Assembly (NCBI GenBank): GCA_947498155.1
Contig: CANMJD010000004.1
Location: 149,190 to 213,189 of the forward strand
Source: an uncultured Pseudoruegeria sp.
GTDB taxonomy: Bacteria > Pseudomonadota > Alphaproteobacteria > Rhodobacterales > Rhodobacteraceae
DNA: 64,000 bases
Direction of reading: 5' to 3'
A program made the position numbers and the translations under genes. The notes under the pieces were generated by a model, which was not told the DNA's origin, ran no database searches, and saw only the letters and a program-made list of their open reading frames with translations. Shown one piece after another: positions 10,772 to 19,984 of the stretch; within the stretch, counting starts at the first letter, position 1, and the number at the start of each line of letters is the position of its first letter.

Positions 10772-11112
10772 CAGCTTTTGGCCCTAGAACGTAGAAAAAG
10801 ATAAAGCGGCAACCCGCAGCTTACGCCGATACACCAGGTCGCGGCAATCGCCCAGAGGCCTCGGAAGTTTTTTCGCTGGAATGACTCTGTGATGACCCAA
10901 ATCGTCAGCGCCACAGCGGCAATGGTGAGATCCCAGACCAGCCCGCTGCTGGCGTCATTGGCATGCCACGCATCCGCCATTGCGGTCAGGGAATAACCGA
11001 ATTCCTCAAACCAACGGATAAAGAAGACCATGGGATAAGTCCCGATGATGGCCAGAACAAGATAGAGATAACGAAAACCGGACATGGCGAACCTTTGGCA
11101 AAGATAGAACAC
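10771..11112 (-). CDS. DUF2834-like small membrane protein
   Basis: YLYLVLAIIGTYPMVFFIRWFEEFGYS...; likely start MSGFRYLYL; overlaps lysA start. Confidence 0.65.
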   Translation of the reverse strand: MFYLCQRFAMSGFRYLYLVLAIIGTYPMVFFIRWFEEFGYSLTAMADAWHANDASSGLVWDLTIAAVALTIWVITESFQRKNFRGLWAIAATWCIGVSCGLPLYLFLRSRAKS

Positions 11113-11148
11113 ACTCTGACCTAGATCCTTGGGCGATAAAAGGAAGGA

Positions 11149-11298
11149 TCAATCGTCGATGAGGACACCGACTCTGATATCGCCGGAGATTGTGACGCCG
11201 GGCGTGGTTTGCTCATGTGATGTAGGTGGCTTCGGGCTGCCGTTCACACCGCAAGCCACCAGCGCGGAGAGGCTGATCAGGCAAAAAACCATACGCAT
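11149..11298 (-). CDS. Small lipoprotein (49 aa), LptM/YifL-like
   Basis: Not in ORF track (<60 aa): [49 protein letters not shown]; lipobox LVAC; start overlaps stop of the upstream lipoprotein (TAATG); near lysA. Confidence 0.7.
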   Translation of the reverse strand: MRMVFCLISLSALVACGVNGSPKPPTSHEQTTPGVTISGDIRVGVLIDD

Positions 11299-11603
11299 TA
11301 CCACCAGCCCCAACCAATGCCCCAGCGCGGTCCGCCGGTGCCAACACCGACACTGACCGGTCCTTTGTTCACCGAAACACCGGCGCCGCCTGTGCCAACA
11401 TAAACACTGGAATTGCTCCCGCCTGTGCTAACGCCTGCCCCATTGGTGCCGACATGGACACTCGAATTCTGGCCCACATCCGCACTCACACCGGCATTGA
11501 CGTTCACGTCCCCGTTGCCATTGCCGCTCACCCCGACACCGGGTTGCGGATTCGAACAGGCCGCCACAAACAGCAGAGCAACAATCGCTAAAGAGCGTTT
11601 CAT
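11298..11603 (-). CDS. Gly/Val/Asn-rich repeat lipoprotein
   Basis: [27 protein letters not shown] lipobox VAAC; internal repeats [14 protein letters not shown] / [15 protein letters not shown]-terminal GIGWGWW. Confidence 0.7.
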   Translation of the reverse strand: MKRSLAIVALLFVAACSNPQPGVGVSGNGNGDVNVNAGVSADVGQNSSVHVGTNGAGVSTGGSNSSVYVGTGGAGVSVNKGPVSVGVGTGGPRWGIGWGWW

Positions 11604-13006
11604 CCAAGCACCTCTTTCCAGCGCGCAATTTGCAGGCGCACCTGATCGGGCGCCGTTCCGCCATAAGATTGACGACTCGCTACTGAATTATGCACACCCA
11701 GCACGTCAAAAACAGCCTCGGTGATTTCGCCATGTACAGACTGCATCTCTGCAAGGCTGAGATCCGGCAGATCGCAGCCCTTTTGCTCTGCCATAGCGAC
11801 CAGCGATCCAGTGACGTGATGGGCATCCCGGAATGGCATGTTCAACGCGCGTACAAGCCAGTCGGCCAGATCCGTCGCGGTGGAGAACCCGCTTGCTGCA
11901 GCGGCCTCAAGGGACGGGCGGTTGGCGGTCATATCGCTGACCATACCGGTCATTGCAGCCAGTGCCAGCATCAGGCTGTCGGCTGCATCAAAGACCTGTT
12001 CCTTGTCTTCTTGCATGTCTTTGGAATAGGCCAGCGGTAGGCCTTTCATCACCGTGAACAAACCAACCATCGCGCCCATTATCCGGCCAATTTTGGCACG
12101 AATCAACTCGGCAGCATCGGGGTTCTTTTTCTGAGGCATGATCGAGGAACCAGTTGAAAAACGATCCGACAGCACGACAAAACGGAACTGCGCAGAGGAC
12201 CAGATCACCAGCTCTTCGGCAAAGCGGCTCAGGTGCATGGCGGTGATGGTCGAAGTTGAGAGGAACTCCAGCGCAAAGTCGCGATCGGCCACGGCGTCCA
12301 GCGAATTGGCGGTGGGGCGATCAAAACCCAGCGCCTCGGCAGTCATATGGCGATCTATCGGGAAAGACGTGCCCGCCAGTGCTGCCGAACCCAAGGGGGA
12401 TTCGTTCATGCGTTTGCGTGCATCTTTAAAGCGGCTAATATCGCGGCCAAACATTTCAACATAAGCCATCATATGATGGCCCCAAGTCACCGGTTGTGCG
12501 GTCTGCAAATGGGTAAAGCCCGGCATCACCCATTCCGCACCGGCTTCGGCCTGCGCCAAAAGCGCGCGCACCAAGGCTTCTAGCCCTTCAATCGCAGCGT
12601 CCATCTGATCGCGCACCCAGAGTTTGAAATCCGTGGCCACCTGATCGTTCCGGCTGCGGCCTGTGTGCAAACGGCCTGCCGGCTCTCCGATTACTTCTTT
12701 CAACCGCGCCTCGACATTCATATGGATGTCTTCAAGGGCTGCCGAAAAAGTAAACTCTCCGCGTTCAATTTCTGACAAGACCGTGAGCAGCCCTTCCCGA
12801 ATGGCCACAGCATCGCTATCGGTAATGATACCCTGTGCGGCCAACATGGCGGCATGGGCACGGGATCCCTGAATGTCCTGAGCCGCCATGCGTTTGTCAA
12901 AATCGATGGAAGCGTTAATCGCTTCCATGATCGCATCGGGGCCAGAGGCGAAACGGCCGCCCCACATTGCGTTGGAGGCTTTGGCGTTCTGGGTATCGTC
13001 GGTCAT
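11600..13006 (-). CDS. argH: Argininosuccinate lyase
   Basis: [39 protein letters not shown] signature. Confidence 0.96.
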   Translation of the reverse strand: MTDDTQNAKASNAMWGGRFASGPDAIMEAINASIDFDKRMAAQDIQGSRAHAAMLAAQGIITDSDAVAIREGLLTVLSEIERGEFTFSAALEDIHMNVEARLKEVIGEPAGRLHTGRSRNDQVATDFKLWVRDQMDAAIEGLEALVRALLAQAEAGAEWVMPGFTHLQTAQPVTWGHHMMAYVEMFGRDISRFKDARKRMNESPLGSAALAGTSFPIDRHMTAEALGFDRPTANSLDAVADRDFALEFLSTSTITAMHLSRFAEELVIWSSAQFRFVVLSDRFSTGSSIMPQKKNPDAAELIRAKIGRIMGAMVGLFTVMKGLPLAYSKDMQEDKEQVFDAADSLMLALAAMTGMVSDMTANRPSLEAAAASGFSTATDLADWLVRALNMPFRDAHHVTGSLVAMAEQKGCDLPDLSLAEMQSVHGEITEAVFDVLGVHNSVASRQSYGGTAPDQVRLQIARWKEVLG

Positions 13007-13033
13007 GTCTTTGTCACCCTTCGGAGGGAAATT

Positions 13034-13594
13034 ATGCGCGTTCTTCGTTTAGCGGTTCTCTATACCGCCCTTGCCTTTGGTGCAATTCCTGCCTTTGCCG
13101 ATATGGCCGAGATTGAGGCCCTGCGCGAGGGTGATATGAAAAAACTTGTGTTTCACAGCGCCCCGCAACCGGTATCAGAGGAAACCTTTACCGATGCGGC
13201 GGGGACGGTAACCTCCTTTGCCGATTATGAAGGCAAATATCTACTGGTCAATTTCTGGGCCACCTGGTGCGCACCCTGCCGCAAAGAGATGCCCTCGCTT
13301 GACCGTTTGCAAGCTGAGCTAGGCAGCGAAATGTTCGAAGTTGTGCCCATTGCCACAGGCCGCAACCCCAAACCGTCGCTGGATAAATTCTTTGCCGAAG
13401 CCGAGATTATGAACCTGCCGATCCTGCTGGACCCCAAACAAACCCTAGCCCGCGATATGGCCGTACTGGGCCTGCCGATCACCTTGATCGTTGATCCGGA
13501 AGGCAATGAAATCGCCCGGCTGCGTGGGGATGCCGAATGGGATAGCGACAGCGCCAAGGCTATCGTGAAAGCCCTGACTGAACCGGCAAGCTGA
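13034..13594 (+). CDS. TlpA-family thiol:disulfide interchange / thioredoxin-like protein
   Basis: Signal peptide and [19 protein letters not shown]; start ATG at 13034. Confidence 0.88.
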   Translation: MRVLRLAVLYTALAFGAIPAFADMAEIEALREGDMKKLVFHSAPQPVSEETFTDAAGTVTSFADYEGKYLLVNFWATWCAPCRKEMPSLDRLQAELGSEMFEVVPIATGRNPKPSLDKFFAEAEIMNLPILLDPKQTLARDMAVLGLPITLIVDPEGNEIARLRGDAEWDSDSAKAIVKALTEPAS

Positions 13595-13711
13595 TTTCTT
13601 CGGCGGTTCTCTACGGGCCGCATTTTCGCACCTGAGTAGCCTGCTTACTGCGGCGATTTTTCCTGTTGAGAGGCCGCTCAAACCCGCACATTTTGAAGGC
13701 TAAACTGGGAA

Positions 13712-14104
13712 TTGTCCGCAATGCTTTATCCTCGCCTGTGCACCGTGGTTGCCCTGCTTTTCTTTGCGCTGTTCATTAATCTGGTTTGGGTCCCCGATAT
13801 TCCTTTTTGGCTGTTTGACTTACAGGGCAATGAGGTCGCCGAAATACTCGCCAAACGCGCAGGTGTGCTATTTCTGGGTCTTTGTGTGCTGTGTTTCGCG
13901 GCGCGAAGGTCACAATCCCCCGAGGTTCAACGTCTTATCGCCCTGTCTGTCTGGGTCGCCATGGGCGGTATGGCGGTGCTTGGGATTTATGAATTTCTGC
14001 GCGGCGCGGTCGGTCCGGGGATGTGGGTCGCGGTCATCATAGAGATCCTGATCGCGGTGTTTTGCTGTCGGCTGTGGTTCCAAATCCGGCATCAGTCCGG
14101 ATAG
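13712..14104 (+). CDS. Hypothetical membrane protein (~130 aa)
   Basis: Multiple hydrophobic helices; ORF from TTG at 13712 or ATG at 13721. Confidence 0.6.
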   Translation: MSAMLYPRLCTVVALLFFALFINLVWVPDIPFWLFDLQGNEVAEILAKRAGVLFLGLCVLCFAARRSQSPEVQRLIALSVWVAMGGMAVLGIYEFLRGAVGPGMWVAVIIEILIAVFCCRLWFQIRHQSG

Positions 14105-14199
14105 GGCGGCTTTGTCAGCGGCCCGCTGAAGGGGCGCGCACATCACGGGGGCAGGATTTGCAGGCGGCCGGCTTAGAACCGCCTGCCAAATTTTTGTGA

Positions 14200-14655
14200 T
14201 CAGCTATCCGCTTCCAGCGCGTCGATCATATCGACACGGGTGGCGTGACGGCCGCCTTCGAATTCGGCGGACAAGAAAGCGTCGACAATATCCAGCGCCA
14301 GACCATCGCCGATCACCCGCACGCCCAGCGCCAACATGTTGGCGTTATTGTGCTGGCGGATCATCCGAGCGGAAAACGTATCGGAGCAAACCCCGCAACG
14401 GATGCCTTTGACCTTATTGGCGGCCAGCATGATGCCCTGCCCTGTGCCACACAGCACGATGCCGAATGTGCAATCGCCCGAAGCCACGCGCTGCGCCGCA
14501 GCTGCGCCATGTTTTGGGTAATGGGTGCTTTCGGCGGTGGTCGGGCCGATGTCAACCACGTCCCAGCCTTGCTGTTCGATATGGGCTGCAATGGCTTGGC
14601 GGGTTTCGATGGCGGCATGATCGCTGGAAAGCACGATGCGTTTGGCGGCTGACAT
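14200..14655 (-). CDS. rpiB: Ribose 5-phosphate isomerase B
   Basis: MSAAKRIVLSSDHAAIETRQAIAAHIEQQGWDVVDIG, GTGQGIMLAANKVKGIRCGVC. Confidence 0.92.
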   Translation of the reverse strand: MSAAKRIVLSSDHAAIETRQAIAAHIEQQGWDVVDIGPTTAESTHYPKHGAAAAQRVASGDCTFGIVLCGTGQGIMLAANKVKGIRCGVCSDTFSARMIRQHNNANMLALGVRVIGDGLALDIVDAFLSAEFEGGRHATRVDMIDALEADS

Positions 14656-14793
14656 TGGTGGGGACTCCTGAAGGGTGGCTCTTTTGCCTTCCATACCACA
14701 GTCAGCGCGCGGGTCTATGGGCGGATACGACACAGGGAGGCTGATCGATTTCGGGAATATTTATCGGAATTCTTTTTGTCAGCTTGACATAGT

Positions 14794-14808
14794 TGAGTGT
14801 TTCGCTCA
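14794..14808. promoter_or_regulatory. Putative iron-responsive operator (IRO-like TGA-N9-TCA) near a TTGACA (-35-like) hexamer
   Basis: TTGACA at 14784-14789; TGA GTGTTTCGC TCA at 14794-14808 with flanking complementarity TGAG-N7-CTCA; upstream of imelysin gene. Confidence 0.4.
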
Positions 14809-14899
14809 GTTATATCGCAATTCCAGCCATCCCAGTATTTCGCGACGGGAAAGCCCGATCTGCGACAACAACAAATCACATCGATCTGGGACACACAGA

Positions 14900-16162
14900 A
14901 TGACTCATCTTTATACCGTAGCCACCGCCCTTGGGCTTATGCTTGCAACACCGACGCTGGCCGATACGCAGGCGGCGGTTTTGAATACCTACGCCGATAT
15001 CGCTGCTGCAAACTACCAAGACAGCCTGATCACAGCGCAACGCCTGCAAGACGCCGTAAATGCGCTGGTCGAAACCCCGTCGGCTGAAAACCTGACCGCC
15101 GCCCGCAGCGCCTGGCTTGCGGCCCGCGTGCCTTACCAACAGACCGAAGTCTTCCGTTTTGGCAACGCCATCGTTGACGACTGGGAAGGCAAGGTAAACG
15201 CTTGGCCATTGGATGAGGGCCTGATCGACTACGTTGATGCATCTTACGGTGGCCCGTCGGATGAAAACGAATATGCGGCGCTGAATGTGATCGCCAACCC
15301 GACCTTCACCCTGTCCGGCGCCGAAGTGGATGCCACCACAATTACACCTGAACTGTTGGAAGAAACCCTGCAAGAAGCCGATGGTGTCGAATCCAACGTC
15401 GCAACCGGCTATCACGCGGTTGAATTCCTGCTTTGGGGTCAGGATCTGAATGGCCACGCCGCCGGTGCAGGCAACCGCCCCTGGACCGATTATGCTACTG
15501 GTGACGACTGCACCAGCGACAATTGCGACCGTCGCGGCGCTTATCTGACCGCCGCAACCAACCTGCTGGTGTCCGATCTGGAGTGGATGACCGCACAATG
15601 GGCCGAAGGCGGCGCAGCCCGTGCGGCCGTTTCCGAAGACCCGTCAGCGGGTATCGCAGCCATCCTGACCGGCATGGGGTCGTTGTCCTACGGCGAAACC
15701 GCCGGTGAGCGGATGCGCCTTGGGGTGATGCTGAACGATCCGGAAGAAGAGCATTCCTGCTTTGCCGACAACACCCACAACGACCACTTCTACAATGGCG
15801 TCGGCATCCAGAACGTCTATCTGGGCAGCTACACCGGTGTAGATGGTACGGTTGTCTCAGGCCCCTCGCTTTCCGATCTGGTTGGCGAATCCGACACCAA
15901 GCTGGACGCCGAGATGAAAGCCAAAGTCAGCGCCGCCGTTCAGGCCTTGGGCAAAATCAAAATTGCCGCCGAATCCGGCTTTGCCTATGACCAGATGCTG
16001 GAGCGTGGCAATGCCGAAGGCGAAGCCCTGATCATGGGCGGTGTTAACGGTTTGATTGATCAGACCCGTTCTATCGAGCGCGTCGTGACGGCATTGGGTG
16101 TTGATCAGATCAGCATAGAAGGCTCTGACAGCCTTGATGATCCGGAAGCGGTTTTCCAATAA
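14900..16162 (+). CDS. Imelysin family (M75) protein, IrpA-like
   Basis: Signal peptide MTHLYTVATALGLMLATPTLAD; GYHAVEFLLWGQD contains GxHxxE motif; GDRRGAYL, NDPEEEHSCFADNTHNDHFYN. Confidence 0.9.
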   Translation: MTHLYTVATALGLMLATPTLADTQAAVLNTYADIAAANYQDSLITAQRLQDAVNALVETPSAENLTAARSAWLAARVPYQQTEVFRFGNAIVDDWEGKVNAWPLDEGLIDYVDASYGGPSDENEYAALNVIANPTFTLSGAEVDATTITPELLEETLQEADGVESNVATGYHAVEFLLWGQDLNGHAAGAGNRPWTDYATGDDCTSDNCDRRGAYLTAATNLLVSDLEWMTAQWAEGGAARAAVSEDPSAGIAAILTGMGSLSYGETAGERMRLGVMLNDPEEEHSCFADNTHNDHFYNGVGIQNVYLGSYTGVDGTVVSGPSLSDLVGESDTKLDAEMKAKVSAAVQALGKIKIAAESGFAYDQMLERGNAEGEALIMGGVNGLIDQTRSIERVVTALGVDQISIEGSDSLDDPEAVFQ

Positions 16163-16172
16163 TTTTGACAAA

Positions 16173-16200
16173 AAGCCCGCCCCAGCGCTGGAGCGGGCTT
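16173..16200 (+). terminator. Strong hairpin between imelysin and di-heme oxidoreductase genes
   Basis: AAGCCCGC-CCCAGCGCTGGA-GCGGGCTT inverted repeat 11 nt after the stop codon. Confidence 0.65.
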
Positions 16201-16273
16201 CAAAATCGGTAAAAGCCTTAAGCCACACAAAAGCCACGGCCAATGCTGCGCCGTCGCCAGCCAGGTAGGAATT

Positions 16274-17839
16274 ATGCGCAACGCAATGCGTCAAGAATGG
16301 ATGAAGCCGCGTAATCTGCTTGCCATCCTCCTCATCACAGGCACTCCAGCCTTTGCACAAAGCGAAATCGAGATCCCGTTTCAGGGGCTCGGTGATCCGC
16401 ACCTCAACATCATACCGAGAACCGATTCCGAAGCAGACCGGATCGCCAAGGTAACCAGCCCGACGCAGGATTTCAGCACGGCTGAGAAATTCGAAGAACG
16501 TCCAGCTGGCGCTGCCACTGTGCGGGTCAGCAACGACGCCAATGCGTTTTCGAAACCCTCTGGCAATGTCTCTTTTGAGGATGAGCTGACGTTCAAGCTC
16601 GGTAACGGGCTATTCAAAAAGCTCTGGGTGTCGTCACCCTCTTCGACATTGGCCTCTGACGGGCTTGGGCCGCTGTTTAACGCCCGTTCCTGCCAGCGCT
16701 GCCACATCAAGGACGGGCGCGGCCATCCGCCAGAAAACGACGCCGATAATCGGGTCTCTATGTTTTTGCGGATTTCGATCCCCGGCGATCAAAGCAACGC
16801 GATCGCAGAAATCGAAGATTACATCGCCACCCTTCCAGACCCGAATTACGGCGCGCAGTTGCAGGATTTTGCTGTGCAAGGCCATGCAGCCGAATACACA
16901 CTCTCTATTAGCTATGACGAAGAAATCCTGCTTATGGCCGATGGCACCGAAGTCTCCTTGCGCCATCCAACCTATGAAGCGACAAACCTTGGCTATGGCC
17001 CTTTGCACCCCGACGCGATGCTGAGCCCGCGCGTTGCGCCGCAAATGATCGGGCTGGGTCTTCTCGAAGCGATACCAGCGGCTGATATTCTTGCCAATGC
17101 CGATCCGGAGGATGCGAATGGTGATGGCATCTCGGGGCGACCCAATATCGTCTGGTCTGTCGAATTTGATCAACCCATGCTGGGTCGATTTGGGCTGAAG
17201 GCGGGCAATCCCACGATCATGCAGCAATCTGCAGGCGCTTTTTCCGGCGACATCGGCATATCCAACCCACTGTTTCCGGCTGGGGCAGGCGAATGTACCG
17301 GCCTGCAAACCGCTTGCCTTGACGCGCCCCATGGCGACAAAGATGACCGCGTCTATGAAATCGACGCCAATGGCATGGACTTGGTCACCTACTATAGCCG
17401 CAATCTCGGCGTGCCGGCTCGCCGCGATACCGCCGACCCTACAGTGCTACGCGGCAAGAAAGTGTTTTATGAGACAGGTTGCATTTCCTGCCACACCCCC
17501 AGTTTCGTTACCCATCGCCTGCAGGATCAGCCCGAGCAGAGCTTTCAACTGATCTGGCCTTATAGCGATTTACTATTGCATGATATGGGACCCGCCTTGG
17601 CCGATAACCGCCCAGAAGCCCGCGCCACGGGGCAGGAATGGCGCACGCCGCCGCTCTGGGGGATTGGTCTGACCGAACAAGTCAGCGGCCACAGTTATTT
17701 CCTGCATGATGGGCGCGCCCGCTCTTTGCTCGAGGCTGTGCTCTGGCACGGTGGCGAAGCTGCCCCGCATCGCAATGCGGTCATGACCATGCCTACGGCC
17801 GACCGTGACGCCCTCATTTCATTTCTGGAGAGCTTGTGA
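16274..17839 (+). CDS. Di-heme oxidoreductase family (DHOR) protein
   Basis: Two CxxCH haem motifs (ARSCQRCHIKDGRG, ETGCISCHTPSF), signal peptide; flanked by imelysin genes. Confidence 0.88.
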   Translation: MRNAMRQEWMKPRNLLAILLITGTPAFAQSEIEIPFQGLGDPHLNIIPRTDSEADRIAKVTSPTQDFSTAEKFEERPAGAATVRVSNDANAFSKPSGNVSFEDELTFKLGNGLFKKLWVSSPSSTLASDGLGPLFNARSCQRCHIKDGRGHPPENDADNRVSMFLRISIPGDQSNAIAEIEDYIATLPDPNYGAQLQDFAVQGHAAEYTLSISYDEEILLMADGTEVSLRHPTYEATNLGYGPLHPDAMLSPRVAPQMIGLGLLEAIPAADILANADPEDANGDGISGRPNIVWSVEFDQPMLGRFGLKAGNPTIMQQSAGAFSGDIGISNPLFPAGAGECTGLQTACLDAPHGDKDDRVYEIDANGMDLVTYYSRNLGVPARRDTADPTVLRGKKVFYETGCISCHTPSFVTHRLQDQPEQSFQLIWPYSDLLLHDMGPALADNRPEARATGQEWRTPPLWGIGLTEQVSGHSYFLHDGRARSLLEAVLWHGGEAAPHRNAVMTMPTADRDALISFLESL

Positions 17840-18843
17840 AACAAATCATCCTTTTCGCAGCGCTTTGCCTGCTGCCCTTGTCTGCGCAAGCGCAGTCGCT
17901 GGTCAGTGATGCATTGACCAAGCATATCCTCCCGCGATTTGAAGCTTTGGCAGAAAACGCAGAAACCCTGTCCAAAACAGCCAACTCAGCGTGCTCACCA
18001 GAGTCCAAAGCCCTGCAACATGCCTATGGTGCGGCTTTTGACACGTGGATCGCAGCCAGCCATCTGCGGTTGGGCCCAACCGAGGTCGATGACCGTGCAT
18101 TTGCCCTTTCTTTCTGGCCTGACGGTCGCGGCGCCACGCCAAAAGCACTATCGCAATTGATCAATGATGCGGACCCGATTGCACAAACGCCCGACGCCTA
18201 TCGTGATATGTCCATTGCAGCGCGGGGCCTTTATGCCTTGGAATTCCTGCTTTATGACAATGCGTTGATGCAGGCTGGTGATTCCGCCTATCACTGCAGA
18301 TTGATCCGCACAATCAGCGCCGATATCGCCCACACGTCAGAGGCCATCCTGTTAGATTGGCAAAACAGATATATGGATGTGTTGCTGCACCCGCGCGCAG
18401 AAGGCCCCTATCAATCGCAAAAAGAAGTGGTCAAAGCACTCTTCAATACATTGAACACCGGCTTGGAATTCACCGCAGATACGCGCTTGGGGCGCCCGTT
18501 GGGCACTTTTGAACGCCCACGCCCAACCCGCGCGGAGGTGTGGCGGTCCGGTCGCTCTGCACGACATGTGATCCTGAGCCTTGCATCCCTGCGCGATCTG
18601 GCAATGGTTCTGGCAAGTGAATACCCCGCACTGGCGGCACGTCTGGACCACCAATTTGCAACCGCAATTGATCAAGTGACGGATTTGAACGATCCAGTTT
18701 TTGCTTCGGTCAACGTGCCGCAATCGCGGCTCAAGGTCGAAATCCTACAGCAAACTATCCAGGGCATTCGCAGCTCGGTAACGAATGAGTTGGGGCCAAG
18801 CCTTGGGGTCACAGCCGGATTCAACGCTTTGGACGGTGACTAA
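17836..18843 (+). CDS. Imelysin family protein, second paralogue
   Basis: Signal peptide MKQIILFAALCLLPLSAQAQ; GLYALEFLLYDN aligns with GYHAVEFLLWGQ of first imelysin; overlaps DHOR by 4 nt. Confidence 0.82.
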   Translation: MKQIILFAALCLLPLSAQAQSLVSDALTKHILPRFEALAENAETLSKTANSACSPESKALQHAYGAAFDTWIAASHLRLGPTEVDDRAFALSFWPDGRGATPKALSQLINDADPIAQTPDAYRDMSIAARGLYALEFLLYDNALMQAGDSAYHCRLIRTISADIAHTSEAILLDWQNRYMDVLLHPRAEGPYQSQKEVVKALFNTLNTGLEFTADTRLGRPLGTFERPRPTRAEVWRSGRSARHVILSLASLRDLAMVLASEYPALAARLDHQFATAIDQVTDLNDPVFASVNVPQSRLKVEILQQTIQGIRSSVTNELGPSLGVTAGFNALDGD

Positions 18844-18844
18844 C

Positions 18845-19924
18845 ATGGCAACAACTGGACGTCGGCAGTTTCTGGGCGGGTTATTGGCCGCAGGACTTTT
18901 ACCAAAACCGACCTGGGCCGATGTTGGTACGCCCGCTTTTCTCGCCGCTGCCGCCACGCCGAATGGGCGCTTTGCGCTTTGTGGGATTGACGCAGCACTG
19001 AACCTCTTGTTCAAACTGCCTCTGCCCGCAAGGGGCCATGCCGCTGCAGGCCATCCGATCCGTCCCGAAGCGGTCGCCTTTGCGCGGAGGCCAGGTACAT
19101 TTGCAATCGTAATAGACTGCCGTTCCGGTCAGGAAACTGCGCGGTTGCAATCGCCCGATGGGCGACACTTTTACGGGCATGGTGTTTTTTCGGCAGATGG
19201 CAGCATGCTCTACACCACTGAAAACAACTTTGAGGCGGGACGCGGATGTATTGGTGTTTGGGATGTCGCCAACGGTTATAAACGTATCTCAGAGTGGGAC
19301 TCTGGCGGCGTCGGCCCACATGAACTCAGACGCTTGCCGCTATCGGATATTCTGGTGGTCGCAAATGGCGGTATTGATACACATCCGGATTCTGGCCGCA
19401 GCAAGCTTAATATTGCAACGATGCAGCCAAATCTAAGCTACATCGATCAGGGTCGCCTGATCGATCGGGCCGAGTTGCCGCCTGAGATGCACAAAAACTC
19501 GATCCGCCATCTGGCTGTTAGCACCCACGGCATAATAGCTTTTGGGATGCAGTGGCAAGGCGGCAACCCTGCCCCTGCAATGGTAGGCACCCATCGATTG
19601 AATTCTGATATCCGTTTGATTCAGGCACCGGCTTCCGAGCAAAGGCCGTTACAAGGCTATATCGGAAGCATTGCTATAGCCGATGATGGCAGTGAGATCG
19701 CTGTGACCTCTCCACCGGGCGGAGTGGTCCAGCGCTATGACACCAAAAACGCCACCCTGCGGGACACCAAACTCATCAAAGATGCGTCGGGCATTGCAAC
19801 AGGGCAAGACGACTTCGTCATCAGTTCTGGTACGGGACTTTTGACGCGCCTAAATGCACCCAGCAAACAAGAGATCGCAAACCGCGAACTCATCTGGGAT
19901 AACCATCTAGTCAGACTGGTCTAA
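18845..19924 (+). CDS. DUF1513 domain-containing protein
   Basis: Tat/Sec-like leader TTGRRQFLGGLLAAGLLPKPTWA; YGHGVFSADGSMLYTTENNFEAGRGCIGVWD; adjacent to imelysin genes. Confidence 0.85.
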   Translation: MATTGRRQFLGGLLAAGLLPKPTWADVGTPAFLAAAATPNGRFALCGIDAALNLLFKLPLPARGHAAAGHPIRPEAVAFARRPGTFAIVIDCRSGQETARLQSPDGRHFYGHGVFSADGSMLYTTENNFEAGRGCIGVWDVANGYKRISEWDSGGVGPHELRRLPLSDILVVANGGIDTHPDSGRSKLNIATMQPNLSYIDQGRLIDRAELPPEMHKNSIRHLAVSTHGIIAFGMQWQGGNPAPAMVGTHRLNSDIRLIQAPASEQRPLQGYIGSIAIADDGSEIAVTSPPGGVVQRYDTKNATLRDTKLIKDASGIATGQDDFVISSGTGLLTRLNAPSKQEIANRELIWDNHLVRLV

Positions 19925-19932
19925 AACAAAAT

Positions 19933-19963
19933 GGGCGCTGCAGCTTTGTCTACCACAGCGCCC
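19933..19963. terminator. Bidirectional-looking terminator between convergent genes
   Basis: GGGCGCTG-N15-CAGCGCCC, followed by AAGATTTAGATTTTT. Confidence 0.75.
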
Positions 19964-19984
19964 AAGATTTAGATTTTTCGTACC

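Noticed and set aside
14876-15598. 240-aa minus-strand ORF opposite the first imelysin
   Set aside because: Overlaps a well-supported imelysin CDS; composition typical of an antisense frame.
16634-17332. 232-aa minus-strand ORF opposite the di-heme oxidoreductase
   Set aside because: Antisense of a CDS with two CxxCH motifs; no motif support.
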